From a virus, in IMG/VR virus record IMGVR_UViG_3300036944_000797, positions 1 through 34,339 of that record: 34,339 nt of DNA, one strand, 5' to 3'. This document shows, in pieces, positions 1 through 7,798 of the stretch; position 1 is the stretch's first letter, and the number at the start of each line of letters is the position of its first letter. The position numbers and the translations under genes are program-made. The notes beneath the pieces are model-generated. The model did no database searches, was not told the DNA's origin, and worked only from the letters and a program-made list of their open reading frames with translations.

Positions 1-1048
1 AAATCGCATCAAGTCCTTCCAGTGTGTAGCCGATCGTCGCAAGGGGAAAGATCTGTTTGACCTGCACATCAAGGACGGTCCACTTGCTCAGGTTCCAATC
101 GTAAACGAGCATTTCGGAATAGGTGCCTGCCCCGGCGTAATCCACGACCCAATAAACGCGGCTGTAGAATGGGTCTACAACGCCTTGGATCTTTGAAATG
201 CTGGACGAGTTAAGGCGCGTGAAGACCGTCCTGTCCACCTTTTCGAAGCCAATGGCGTTGATTGCCCCATCCGGGGATATCTGGAAGAATCCGCCCTCCT
301 CGCAATAGAACGAGTAGGCCCCGCGAGTGGCGATAGAGTACGGCGACTTGGCCCCGCGCTTGTCGTGGATCTTCTGGAATGAGAAAATCTCGACTGAGCC
401 CGGAACAAACGTTGTACGGTAGATTGATCTCTCAAGGAACACGATCGGATTTGTCGCTTCCGAAGACCCCTGAACCGCGCCACCATCTGGGAAATCCTGG
501 TAGTCGCAGTTGTTGGACCCAGGAGTCCAGAATTCGCAATCGTTCAGCCCAGACCAGTGAACGCGGTTCTTGTTGCTTGCCAATCCCATCAGAGCGACGA
601 AATCGCCCCAGATCTTGACAATGCCAGCGCGCGGCGGAGACCCGGCAAGATCGCGGAACGCAATATCCGTTCCGATCTCGAAAACCTGCGGGTCGTCGTT
701 GGCGTTAACCGCAATTACAAAGTTTCCAAATGCCGCGAATGACCATGGGGCGGAGTTTGTCGCGGCATAGGTCGTTGCAGCCTGTGACACATCGTCAAAG
801 GTCAGGTCTGTATTGTCGAGCAGCCAAAGCTTGGTTGCCGATCCGGCAAAAATGCGCACGGAACCGTCTGTTCCGATTACCGCGATACCGCCAAGAGGCG
901 CTTCCCCCAAGGCGTCAGCCATCGCCGAAAAGTCCTTGGCCGGGATATACGACCCATCGGCCACAAGAACGTTGCGGATTTCGTCTGAATAGACCCCGTT
1001 AAGCGTAGAAACATCGGGGCGGTATTCGGCTTGAGGAACGAGGACCAT
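1..1048 (-). CDS. Partial tail accessory / DNA-stabilisation-like protein (3' end outside window)
   Basis: The frame opens with ATG at 1048-1046, overlapping the TAA of the adaptor gene as TAATG, and stays open to the left edge, giving about 349 residues with no stop. The visible protein starts MVLVPQAEYRPDVSTLNGVY and is rich in Gly, aromatic and beta-type segments with repeated phrases such as FGNFVIAVN, YSFYCEEGG and RVYWVVDYAG. This style fits a beta-propeller-like tail closure protein of the P22 gp10 kind. Its place directly after the head-tail adaptor is where such a protein is expected. The specific family is an inference from position and composition; the open frame itself is certain. 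Confidence 0.6.
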   Translation of the reverse strand, partial: MVLVPQAEYRPDVSTLNGVYSDEIRNVLVADGSYIPAKDFSAMADALGEAPLGGIAVIGTDGSVRIFAGSATKLWLLDNTDLTFDDVSQAATTYAATNSAPWSFAAFGNFVIAVNANDDPQVFEIGTDIAFRDLAGSPPRAGIVKIWGDFVALMGLASNKNRVHWSGLNDCEFWTPGSNNCDYQDFPDGGAVQGSSEATNPIVFLERSIYRTTFVPGSVEIFSFQKIHDKRGAKSPYSIATRGAYSFYCEEGGFFQISPDGAINAIGFEKVDRTVFTRLNSSSISKIQGVVDPFYSRVYWVVDYAGAGTYSEMLVYDWNLSKWTVLDVQVKQIFPLATIGYTLEGLDAI

Positions 1049-1752
1049 TAGAAGCACGTCGCCCGAATGAAGCCAGTGCCGTTGCGCCTGGACGTTTCCG
1101 CCTTTAGCATCGTCTGCTGGTCGTTATAGTCGTTCAGTGCCTCGCCGGCCAAAACGGCGTCCTTGAGCGTATCCTTTGCCAGAATGTATTTCGCGCGGGC
1201 CTTCACCATGTCGAATGCTTCGGTAAACCATGCGTTGGTGTCGCTGGTGTCGGTGATTTGCGTCAGACGGTACGGGCCGAGCTGGAGACGGATGGTGTAA
1301 ACCGTGGCGTCGGGGATCGGATAAAGCCTGATGCGCTGCCCAAAATATGTGAACCCGTAAGGCTCACCACTTGACGCGCTATCATCGGAAATGATCTCGA
1401 TCTCTTCCGGCGTGTAGCGGCTCAGAGTGGTCCGGCTTCCGTCCGGCTGCTCGCAATAAGCGGCGACAATACGGACAAGGCGCGGGATCTCGACGTTATC
1501 GCTAGCGTCATACCACTGCTGACCGTTCACGGTCTGGAACGTCTCGTCTCGCGTCTCGTTGAAATAATACAGATCGCGCTCACAGTACCGCACAGAGGCA
1601 AGGATCGCGGTGATGATCTGCGAGATGTATTCCCCTGTCGTGTCATCGATATCATCAGCGATAGCCTGCACCATGTCAGACACGGTTCCGCCGGTCGTGA
1701 TCGTGGTGTCAAGAGCGCTATCCGGCCCGCCTGTAACTACGGTGATGCTCAT
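1048..1752 (-). CDS. Head-tail adaptor protein (SU10-adaptor-like)
   Basis: A 234-residue protein that probably sits on the portal ring and joins head to tail. The middle has features typical of phage SU10/P22 gp4-like adaptors: a segment ERDLYYFNETRDETF near residue 60, a following QWYD, the phrase YGFTYFGQRIRLYPIPD near 133, and a C-terminal helix rich in Lys and Ala. Its start overlaps the stop of the upstream 62-residue gene (ATGA) and its stop overlaps the next start (TAATG), so it is translationally coupled in the virion operon. Order portal, capsid, adaptor, tail protein supports the role. Family assignment is by pattern recognition only. Confidence 0.72.
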   Translation of the reverse strand: MSITVVTGGPDSALDTTITTGGTVSDMVQAIADDIDDTTGEYISQIITAILASVRYCERDLYYFNETRDETFQTVNGQQWYDASDNVEIPRLVRIVAAYCEQPDGSRTTLSRYTPEEIEIISDDSASSGEPYGFTYFGQRIRLYPIPDATVYTIRLQLGPYRLTQITDTSDTNAWFTEAFDMVKARAKYILAKDTLKDAVLAGEALNDYNDQQTMLKAETSRRNGTGFIRATCF

Positions 1753-1937
1753 TGGTCAGTCTCCGGGGAATGGCGAACAGCCCACGACGGCACTGCGCCT
1801 GCGCTTGCGAACCGCTCGTAAACCCAGCCCTTTTCAGTGCGGACGCGAACGCAAAAGATACCCTTGCGCTCGCCCGTCACTTCGGCGTTTGTGAAGCCGA
1901 GTTCATTCAGCTTTTGAAGGATCGCACTTGACGACAT
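1749..1937 (-). CDS. Small hypothetical protein in virion operon (62 aa)
   Basis: Starts at ATG 1937 with a possible Shine-Dalgarno AAAGGTGG upstream and ends in an ATGA overlap with the adaptor gene. A longer reading from TTG at 1958 is possible but less likely. The protein (MSSSAILQKLNELGFTNAEV at the N-terminus) looks like a small alpha/beta fold with a basic beta hairpin around GIFCVRVRTEKGWVYERF. No family is recognised. Its first 35 bases overlap, in another frame, the end of a zinc-ribbon-like gene. Both frames look protein-like, so both are listed. Confidence 0.5.
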   Translation of the reverse strand: MSSSAILQKLNELGFTNAEVTGERKGIFCVRVRTEKGWVYERFASAGAVPSWAVRHSPETDQ

Positions 1938-2073
1938 GGAAGTGTCCACCTTTACCAAGCTTGCGCCCGCACTTCGGGCAATGCCCTTTGAGAACGGGAG
2001 CGGATGCGACGGGCGCTTGAGGCTTCTCTTCGAAGTCCATCAGCGCCCAATCGGTATCGTCTATGTAGCTCAC
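1903..2073 (-). CDS. Small zinc-ribbon-like protein (56 aa, GTG start)
   Basis: A short frame opening with GTG at 2073, whose GTGA overlaps the TGA stop of the 94-residue gene upstream; an internal ATG at 2040 is an alternative. The C-terminal half carries CPKCGRKLGKGG followed by HFHVVKCD, so Cys32, Cys35, one of His44/His46 and Cys50 could bind one zinc ion. The coupling overlap and the metal-binding pattern support it as a real gene. Its 3' end overlaps the next gene by 35 bases. Role unknown; a DNA- or protein-binding virion accessory protein is only a guess. Confidence 0.5.
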   Translation of the reverse strand: MSYIDDTDWALMDFEEKPQAPVASAPVLKGHCPKCGRKLGKGGHFHVVKCDPSKAE

Positions 2074-2354
2074 GATGCAGCCGCGATGCCGGCACCCTCG
2101 AGCGCCGCAATGATGGCCGACACCTTCGCATTCAGCTCGACAACGGCCTCTTGCAGTTCGGCCACGGTCGGCGTCGCCGCATTAGCAATGGTGACAGCGC
2201 CATTAGGCGTTGGCAGCGTGCCAGTCGTCGCGGTGATGGTCAGGTCCGCGATGTTCGCAGCCTGTGCAGCGCCAAACTCGACGCCGCCGACATACAGCTC
2301 CTCACAAAGAAGCCGCATGTTCTGGTTTTCAGAGTTGATTCCCGTAATAGCCAT
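2070..2354 (-). CDS. Probable virion-associated protein (94 aa)
   Basis: A 94-residue protein downstream of a strong terminator-like hairpin and with a good Shine-Dalgarno (AGGAGGCC) before the ATG. The N-terminal half is Gly/Thr-rich with a run of short beta-type segments; the C-terminal part, around ATPTVAELQEAVVELNAKVS, predicts a helix or short coiled coil. Such head-fibre-like or decoration-type proteins are common next to the capsid gene, but no family is recognised. GTGA overlap links it to the zinc-ribbon gene downstream. Confidence 0.6.
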   Translation of the reverse strand: MAITGINSENQNMRLLCEELYVGGVEFGAAQAANIADLTITATTGTLPTPNGAVTIANAATPTVAELQEAVVELNAKVSAIIAALEGAGIAAAS

Positions 2355-2382
2355 GATCCGGCCTCCTAGAGAGAAAAGGGAA

Positions 2383-2404
2383 AGGGCCGGGTTCCCCCGG
2401 CCCT
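2383..2404 (-). terminator. Intrinsic terminator between capsid-associated genes
   Basis: On the minus strand a perfect 9-bp GC stem (AGGGCCGGG pairing with CCCGGCCCT) closes a four-base GGAA loop and is followed by TTTCCCTTTTCT. It lies between the stop of the 141-residue gene and the Shine-Dalgarno of the next gene, so it could lower transcription of the downstream adaptor and tail genes relative to capsid. Confidence 0.8.
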
Positions 2405-2411
2405 CGCGTTA

Positions 2412-2837
2412 TCAGTCACGCGGAACGATGTATTCCAAGTAGATGATGGCTTCACCCGTCGTGCCGTCGCCGGTCGGGGCGGTCGTGAAGTTGGCCGTGA
2501 CGGTGCGGGCAGAGGCCGAATAGTCGTTGGCCGTTGCCAGGTCGTCAAACGCGGTCGTGGCCGCGCTGTTCACATCGACAGCCGATGCAAACAGGTCATC
2601 GTCAGAACCATCGACGCCGATATCCAGATCATCAGCGGTCGTGTCATTGAAGCCGGTGATAACCTTCGTGCCACCGCGAACAACGAGCGCCCCAGGGGGA
2701 AGCTCGCCGATCTTCACGGTGGCGTTTGCGGTGCCGGTCCCGACGCCAGCGGCGTTCAGGGTTGCGTAGGTCACACGCTTGCACAGATAGTGCGTCTGGT
2801 TCGTGTGGTAACGCTGTGCAGTGTTTCCGGTGGTCAT
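2412..2837 (-). CDS. Capsid-associated / decoration-like protein (141 aa)
   Basis: A 141-residue protein immediately downstream of the major capsid gene and before a strong terminator. The sequence is Thr-, Ala-, Asp- and Gly-rich with alternating short beta segments (for example KIGELPPGALVVRGG near residue 42 and a C-terminal EAIIYLEYIVPRD), resembling small beta-rich head proteins coded beside N4-gp56-type capsids. It has almost no charged helices and no Cys cluster beyond one. The exact role (decoration, stabilisation or minor head protein) is an inference from position. Confidence 0.6.
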   Translation of the reverse strand: MTTGNTAQRYHTNQTHYLCKRVTYATLNAAGVGTGTANATVKIGELPPGALVVRGGTKVITGFNDTTADDLDIGVDGSDDDLFASAVDVNSAATTAFDDLATANDYSASARTVTANFTTAPTGDGTTGEAIIYLEYIVPRD

Positions 2838-2849
2838 TTTCAGCCCTCC

Positions 2850-3947
2850 TTATGCCGCTGCGGCGTAGGTCGAAACAACAATGCAACCGAAGTCTTCATT
2901 ATTGTTGTTGAACCGGGTTTTCTTCAAGCCGAGGACAGTCTGAACAGACACACCAAGCTCGCGCTGGTAGTCGAACAGTTCCTCGACACGCTTGTATTTC
3001 TCCGGGGCGGTCTTCATGCCGAAGGACATGACAGCCGACTGCGCGCCGAGCAGAACAGCACGGCGAACGGTGGAGATGGTGGCACCCGTGGACGAGTTGA
3101 CGCCCGGCATGACGTGTTCCGCTTCACGCAGGATCACGTTGTTGTAGACGCCGAGCGAGCCGTCAAAGATCGGGTTGGACGAACCACGACGTTCAGCGGC
3201 CTTCTGGATATCCAGCCACTGGCCCGTCGAGGTGTTGGTTCGGAGCGAAGTGACCTGCGTGGGATGCAGATACATCACGTAGTGCTTGCCGCCGTCCACC
3301 ATGACCGGGCGGATCTTCGGGTTTGCCAGTTTGGCCTTTTCGACTGCCTTGTCGATCAGGTCGAGCGTGAACACGTTCGCCAGAACGAGCGCCTCGTCGG
3401 TTGCCGCACCAGCAGCACGGAGCCAGCGACCGGACGACGGAGCCAGAACAGTGTTGTAGAGGTAGTGCTTGGCCGTCAGGTTGACGGTCTGGCCTTCAAA
3501 CGATACCGACGAGCCGGTGAAGCCGCAAACGTGGGTAAAGAACGCAAGCGACATGCGATCGGCGTACCAATCGACAAGGCCGGCGTTAGCTTCTTCACGA
3601 AGCGAGAACGGGACGCGCTGTGCGTCGATCGTCTGCTCGTTCTTCACGCGGACGGCGTGGGCAAGCTCGTTGATCATGATCGAGTCGCTGTAGGTGGACA
3701 GCGATTCTTCATTACCTTCGAGGGTTTCGCCTTCGGTGACGCCCGTTCCGATAAGCTGGGTACGAAGGCCAAACGTGACCTTGTCGCCTGCTGCCTTCTG
3801 GGTTTCATCCTTGAGCTGGATGATAGAGTTCATCCCCTTGCCGATAAGCGGGGAAATGGGCGTGGCCTTGGATGCCTCGTTTGCGAGCTTCTTGCTCCAC
3901 AGCTTGTTCGCGAGTGCATCGTTCACGCCGAAAGTGGTAACAGACAT
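2850..3947 (-). CDS. Major capsid protein, N4-gp56 family
   Basis: The 365-residue protein forms the icosahedral head shell. Recognised by the N-terminus (MSVTTFGVNDALANKLWSKK), a GDKVTFGLRTQL segment near residue 54, the NELAHAVRVKNEQ segment around 93 and a C-terminal half with YLHPTQVTSLRT, all typical of the N4-gp56 group of HK97-fold capsids. Length is slightly short for the family, which often exceeds 380. It follows the scaffold gene in transcription order, with a small hairpin between them. The C-terminal FNNNNEDFGCIVVSTYAAAA is unremarkable. Family assignment is from memory of the group and is fairly secure. Confidence 0.85.
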   Translation of the reverse strand: MSVTTFGVNDALANKLWSKKLANEASKATPISPLIGKGMNSIIQLKDETQKAAGDKVTFGLRTQLIGTGVTEGETLEGNEESLSTYSDSIMINELAHAVRVKNEQTIDAQRVPFSLREEANAGLVDWYADRMSLAFFTHVCGFTGSSVSFEGQTVNLTAKHYLYNTVLAPSSGRWLRAAGAATDEALVLANVFTLDLIDKAVEKAKLANPKIRPVMVDGGKHYVMYLHPTQVTSLRTNTSTGQWLDIQKAAERRGSSNPIFDGSLGVYNNVILREAEHVMPGVNSSTGATISTVRRAVLLGAQSAVMSFGMKTAPEKYKRVEELFDYQRELGVSVQTVLGLKKTRFNNNNEDFGCIVVSTYAAAA

Positions 3948-4062
3948 GCTGTTTCTCCATTGTTCGGTTGAGTTTTAGTGTGAGCGATCCTTGACGCAGG
4001 CATCAGGCGAAGACGGCTAGACCGGCCATCGACGGAGCTGGGTTGACGCACCAGCCGGCGAA

Positions 4063-4083
4063 AGGGGCTACAAAGCCGCCCCT
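4063..4083 (-). terminator. Weak terminator-like hairpin between scaffold and capsid genes
   Basis: Minus-strand AGGGGC pairs with GCCCCT around a nine-base loop and is followed by TTTC. It lies just after the scaffold stop within the 150-base gap before the capsid start. A second small stem (GCTGG/CCAGC) lies further downstream in the same gap. Processing or partial termination is possible. Confidence 0.4.
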
Positions 4084-4097
4084 ATGGCTCATTCGCA

Positions 4098-5036
4098 TTA
4101 CGCCCCCAGGAATTTCTCCAGGGAGCGCGCATTCTTCGGATCAGCCATCCATCGGTTGAACTCGTCTGCCGACATGGAGGCGATTGTTTCAGGCGTCATT
4201 GCATCTCCGGCAGCACGGCCGGGAGACTGACCGATCGTGCGCGCCGATTCCTGCGCCTGTGCCACGCCTTGCAGCTTTTCCGGCAATACCGGATCTCCTG
4301 CCTTGCGTGCGTATCCGTAGCCCTTGGCTATCTCGTACACGGCCTGTGCGGCGCTCATGCGCTGCTGCTTGGCAGATAGAACGATCTGCTTAAGCTCGGC
4401 GTTGATCTGTGCGACACGGCCCTGTTCCGTGGCGAAGTCAGGGTTGGCGATTGACAGCGCCTTGAGCTGCTGATCGCGCATCTGTGAGAGATACGTGACC
4501 GCGTCTCCAAAGTCTGGCGTCTGCGTTGCGTATTCCTGCGCGTCTCGGCTCCATTCGTTCCAGAGTTGCGCCTCGGCCTGCTGCATGGCCTGCTGTTGCT
4601 GAACCTGCTGCTCTTGGCCGGAGATCTTCTGTTGCAACGCCGCCAACTGTTCGCCCTGCCACTTGGCATAGGCGAAGATGTCCTCGTTGGGATCTGGTGG
4701 GCCTTCTTCCTTTGGCGCTTCCTGCTGCTGTTTCAGGCTGAGGAGCGTATTCCATCGGTCTTCAAGCACCGCCTGCTTCTGCCGGATTTCGGCAAGCTCG
4801 GACTTGGTGCGCTTGTGTTCTTCCCGCTCCGCATGAAGCGCCTGGTGCGGGACGAATTTGCCCTTCTCATCGCGCGGCACGTCTTCCGGCTGCTGGCCTT
4901 CCTCGGCCGGCGGCTGTTCTACATGCGCTTCCGATGGCTTTTCTTCCTCGACGGGGATTGCAGATTCGCCGCCCGTCTCGAAATATGCCTGTTCTTCCGC
5001 CGAAAGCTCGCCGCCTTGGTTTTCTTCAATGATCAT
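4098..5036 (-). CDS. Capsid scaffold protein
   Basis: A 312-residue, highly acidic and Gln-rich protein with long predicted coiled coil. The N-terminus (MIIEENQGGELSAEEQAYFE) is acidic, residues about 75-175 are helical with strong runs of Q and E (ISGQEQQVQQQQAMQQAEAQ), and the C-terminus has basic and Pro residues that could contact the coat protein. Placement between portal and capsid is the standard place of a scaffold. It probably guides procapsid assembly and leaves before DNA packaging. No protease domain is visible. Confidence 0.75.
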   Translation of the reverse strand: MIIEENQGGELSAEEQAYFETGGESAIPVEEEKPSEAHVEQPPAEEGQQPEDVPRDEKGKFVPHQALHAEREEHKRTKSELAEIRQKQAVLEDRWNTLLSLKQQQEAPKEEGPPDPNEDIFAYAKWQGEQLAALQQKISGQEQQVQQQQAMQQAEAQLWNEWSRDAQEYATQTPDFGDAVTYLSQMRDQQLKALSIANPDFATEQGRVAQINAELKQIVLSAKQQRMSAAQAVYEIAKGYGYARKAGDPVLPEKLQGVAQAQESARTIGQSPGRAAGDAMTPETIASMSADEFNRWMADPKNARSLEKFLGA

Positions 5037-5111
5037 CTGTCACCCTTGCCCGTAACGTGGGCCAACGAAGCGAGATACGCCCTCGCACGCGAAGCCGGCG
5101 CTATGCCGGTA

Positions 5112-5663
5112 TTACTTGGCAGCGCTGGAAAGGTCGAAAAAATTCCCAAACCTTTTGGCCGCTTCCTTGTTGTACATTTCGGATGCCTCTTCCAGCGTCT
5201 CATACGTCCCCAAATAAATAGAGGCGCCCTTATGGATTATCCTAGCGAAGAACTTCCCATGCCTAGTGACATGTACGCCCCTAGCGCCGCTCCTGTTCTT
5301 TGACGATAGCCCTGTGTTGAAACAGTTCTGGCTGACCGTAGCCAAGCGCAAATTCGATATGCGGTTGTTAGATGGGTTCCTGTCAGCGTGGTCTACGAAG
5401 AAACCATCTTCGATTTCGCCGTGCACGTAGCTCCATATCAGCCGATGGGCCATGTAGTTGTGGCCGTCGATCCGGACTGCGACGTACCCCTTAAACCCGG
5501 AATACCCTGCGATCTTACCGCAGTATTTTGTGTTCCATGCCTTCCACGCCCCCGGAGAAATGAAATCCGTAGCAGGGCGTTTGCGCCAAATTAAAACCCC
5601 GTCTTCGGGCCGACAATCGAATAGACCGCGAATGTAATCCTGAGTAAGGTGCGGTTTGGCCAT
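5112..5663 (-). CDS. HNH homing endonuclease with AP2-type DNA-binding domain (copy 1)
   Basis: Starts at ATG 5663, seven bases after a GGAG; an upstream in-frame TTG is less likely. The 183-residue protein has an HNH nuclease core (AHRLIW, then VDHADRNPSNNRISNLRL) and a C-terminal AP2-like domain (SGARGVHVTRHGKFFARI and YLGTYETLEEASEMY). It is a selfish free-standing endonuclease inserted between portal and scaffold genes and likely cuts phage genomes lacking it. Two further HNH-AP2 genes lie at 15892-16479 and 31509-32096. It is not needed for virion assembly. Confidence 0.88.
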   Translation of the reverse strand: MAKPHLTQDYIRGLFDCRPEDGVLIWRKRPATDFISPGAWKAWNTKYCGKIAGYSGFKGYVAVRIDGHNYMAHRLIWSYVHGEIEDGFFVDHADRNPSNNRISNLRLATVSQNCFNTGLSSKNRSGARGVHVTRHGKFFARIIHKGASIYLGTYETLEEASEMYNKEAAKRFGNFFDLSSAAK

Positions 5664-5691
5664 GCGATGCTCCAATCATCGTTTATGGTTA

Positions 5692-5733
5692 GGGCCGACG
5701 CGGTGTTACCAGCACCAAATCGGCCCGATTTTT
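5692..5733 (+). terminator. Stem-loop upstream of HNH copy 1, terminator-like on plus strand
   Basis: GGGCCGA (5692-5698) and TCGGCCC (5720-5726) form a perfect 7-bp stem, with an inner GGTG/CACC pairing; on the plus strand a T-rich GATTTTTA follows. No plus-strand gene lies just upstream, so it may block antisense transcription or act as a 5' structure in the minus-strand HNH transcript. On the minus strand it is preceded by a TATAAA-like sequence. Confidence 0.4.
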
Positions 5734-5756
5734 ATAGCATATTCAACGCGATAAGG

Positions 5757-7790
5757 CTAGTTTTTTGCCGATCTGGTTTGGGTTGAATTGGCGTTCTGAC
5801 GAGCGACCGCGTTCTGTTGAGCCTGGATGGCCATACGCTGGGCGTCGATGCCAAGCTTTGCCTGATCCATCTGTAATTTCTGCTGGCCTTCCTGCTGCTT
5901 GATGAAAAGCTCAATGCCCTTCATTTCGAGGTCCATCTGGCCCTCTTGCTGCTTAAGCTGCATTTCTGCCTGCTTGCCTTGAAGATCCATCTGCAATTCG
6001 GCCTGTTTGGCCTGCAATGCCATTTCTTCCGGGCTCGGCTGCTGCTGTTGCGCCTGCTGCGCTTCCTTGGCCTTCTGCATGAGCTTATCCACCATAGAGG
6101 CAGGCAGAGGCGAATAGCGCAGAAGCTCAAGGCCGATGTCAGGCGTCAGCATGTCCTTGACCAGCGGCATGAGCTGCATGAGCATCTGCCAGGTCTTATC
6201 CTTCTCGTTGGGCGAGGTCGGCGCGTCGTCAACGATGATGTCGTATGTCGAGCTTGCGACCGCATCCTTTGACAGCGGAACGTATTGCTTCTTGTCGTCG
6301 CCAACGATGCGAATAAGACGCCCGTCGCTCAAGTGGTTCTGGATCAGGTAAAGCATGATCTGGCCCTGACGCTTGCGATAGCGGCGAAGGGCGTTGAACA
6401 GCGAGGCGAGCAGGTTAAGCGACGACTGGCGGCGCTGCATCTCCAAAACGCCAGCCTGATCGACTTCGCGCGTGCCGATGAACTCAGGCGACAGGCCGGT
6501 GACTTGGCTGACCTCTTCCTTGCTCTCCTGAAACAGCGTGAAGAACCCGGCTGGGAACTGTGCCGGCGCTTTCGGCATGATCTTCGGACTAGGCCCGGAG
6601 AGCGAACCATTCTTCATCCATGTAATTTCGTCAGACTTGGCCCATGACTGTTCGGCCTGCCTGTCGTCATCGAATGCGCCACGCTCTGCTGCAATGCCGC
6701 CCTTGGACTGGCTGTTGAGCAGATACATGACCTGAGAGAAGAACTTATTCGTCCAGCGCTGCGGGTCTTTTGCCGCGCGAACGATTCCGTAAAACTGCCC
6801 CTCGGCCTTGTCGTAATAGCCGGTGATGCACTCCCATCCGAACATGCCAGGAGGCACAAGCGGTTTATCAGGAGCGGCGAGAACGTCCTTGCCGATGAAG
6901 GCACGCTTAACGACCTTGCGCGTCTGCCGAACGCCTGGAAACTCGCCATACTGCTGCTGGAGAAGCTTGAACTGCTTTTCGGCATATTCCTTGATCTCGC
7001 CCGGCTTCTCGATGTCAGGCCCGCGATAATACGGCTCCTTCTCAAGCCAGCGGCATTCTACAATCGTGCAGGTTTTCTCATGCTCTGCGTCTACGAACTC
7101 TTCCTGACCGCCCATATAGTCGTCGGCCGCATCCTGATCGTGCGGGGTGCTGTCGCCTGCGGTCTTTACCCACGATGCGTTCAGCATTTCCTTAGGCACG
7201 TCGGGGAACAGCTCTTGAGCCTCGGCCCATGAAAATTCCTTGACGCGGAACATACGCTGGCTGTCGATCAGGTTGGCTTTGGACGCGTTGAAGTCCCAAA
7301 CCATTTCCATCGGGTCGATGCGCTCGATCTTCGGCGCGCCGTCCGGGTCATCCTCGAAATCAAGCCGCGTATCCGTCCAGCCCATGCCGGCGATCACGTT
7401 ATCCTGAAAAGCGTCTGACTCTTCGTCCTCTGCCGCAGTCTGGTCACGGAACCATTCACCAGCCGCCGTAAGGATTTCGTTCGCTGCTGCGTCACCCTGC
7501 TCGCGCGGGATGTACTGCACCTCGCGACGGTTGTTGATCTCAGAGCCGACCACAGCATTAACGAGTGGAGCAATGCGGTTGAACACGACAGGCGAGCGGT
7601 TCTTACGCGCCATCTCCGTCTTGTCTTCCTTGCTCCACTGGTCTCCAGCGTAGAACTGGAAGGATTCCTTTGCTTCCTTGCGCCATGCCTGGACGCGGGA
7701 AATATCCGAGCGATACCAATTTCGGATCTTGCGGAACAGATCGCCGTATTCCGACGCGCGAACGTCGGTGTCGTCTTCATCTCGTTCCAT
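5757..7790 (-). CDS. Portal protein (P22-like)
   Basis: A 677-residue protein expected to form the dodecameric portal ring through which DNA enters and leaves the head. Recognised from the N-terminal helical region ending SFQFYAGDQWSKEDK, the segment NRIAPLVNAVVGSEINNR around residue 70-95, the MEMVWDFNASK motif and the downstream SQVTGLSPEFIG, all typical of P22-type portals. The C-terminal ~110 residues are a very Gln-rich helix (QAQQQQPSPEEMAL), like the barrel of P22 portal. Good Shine-Dalgarno GAGGTAATCC before ATG 7790. Eight bases separate it from the terminase stop. Confidence 0.87.
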   Translation of the reverse strand: MERDEDDTDVRASEYGDLFRKIRNWYRSDISRVQAWRKEAKESFQFYAGDQWSKEDKTEMARKNRSPVVFNRIAPLVNAVVGSEINNRREVQYIPREQGDAAANEILTAAGEWFRDQTAAEDEESDAFQDNVIAGMGWTDTRLDFEDDPDGAPKIERIDPMEMVWDFNASKANLIDSQRMFRVKEFSWAEAQELFPDVPKEMLNASWVKTAGDSTPHDQDAADDYMGGQEEFVDAEHEKTCTIVECRWLEKEPYYRGPDIEKPGEIKEYAEKQFKLLQQQYGEFPGVRQTRKVVKRAFIGKDVLAAPDKPLVPPGMFGWECITGYYDKAEGQFYGIVRAAKDPQRWTNKFFSQVMYLLNSQSKGGIAAERGAFDDDRQAEQSWAKSDEITWMKNGSLSGPSPKIMPKAPAQFPAGFFTLFQESKEEVSQVTGLSPEFIGTREVDQAGVLEMQRRQSSLNLLASLFNALRRYRKRQGQIMLYLIQNHLSDGRLIRIVGDDKKQYVPLSKDAVASSTYDIIVDDAPTSPNEKDKTWQMLMQLMPLVKDMLTPDIGLELLRYSPLPASMVDKLMQKAKEAQQAQQQQPSPEEMALQAKQAELQMDLQGKQAEMQLKQQEGQMDLEMKGIELFIKQQEGQQKLQMDQAKLGIDAQRMAIQAQQNAVARQNANSTQTRSAKN

Positions 7791-7798
7791 GGATTACC

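Noticed and set aside
2790-3971. 393-codon open frame on the plus strand
   Set aside because: It is the antisense shadow of the major capsid gene; no RBS, and its protein has no natural composition.
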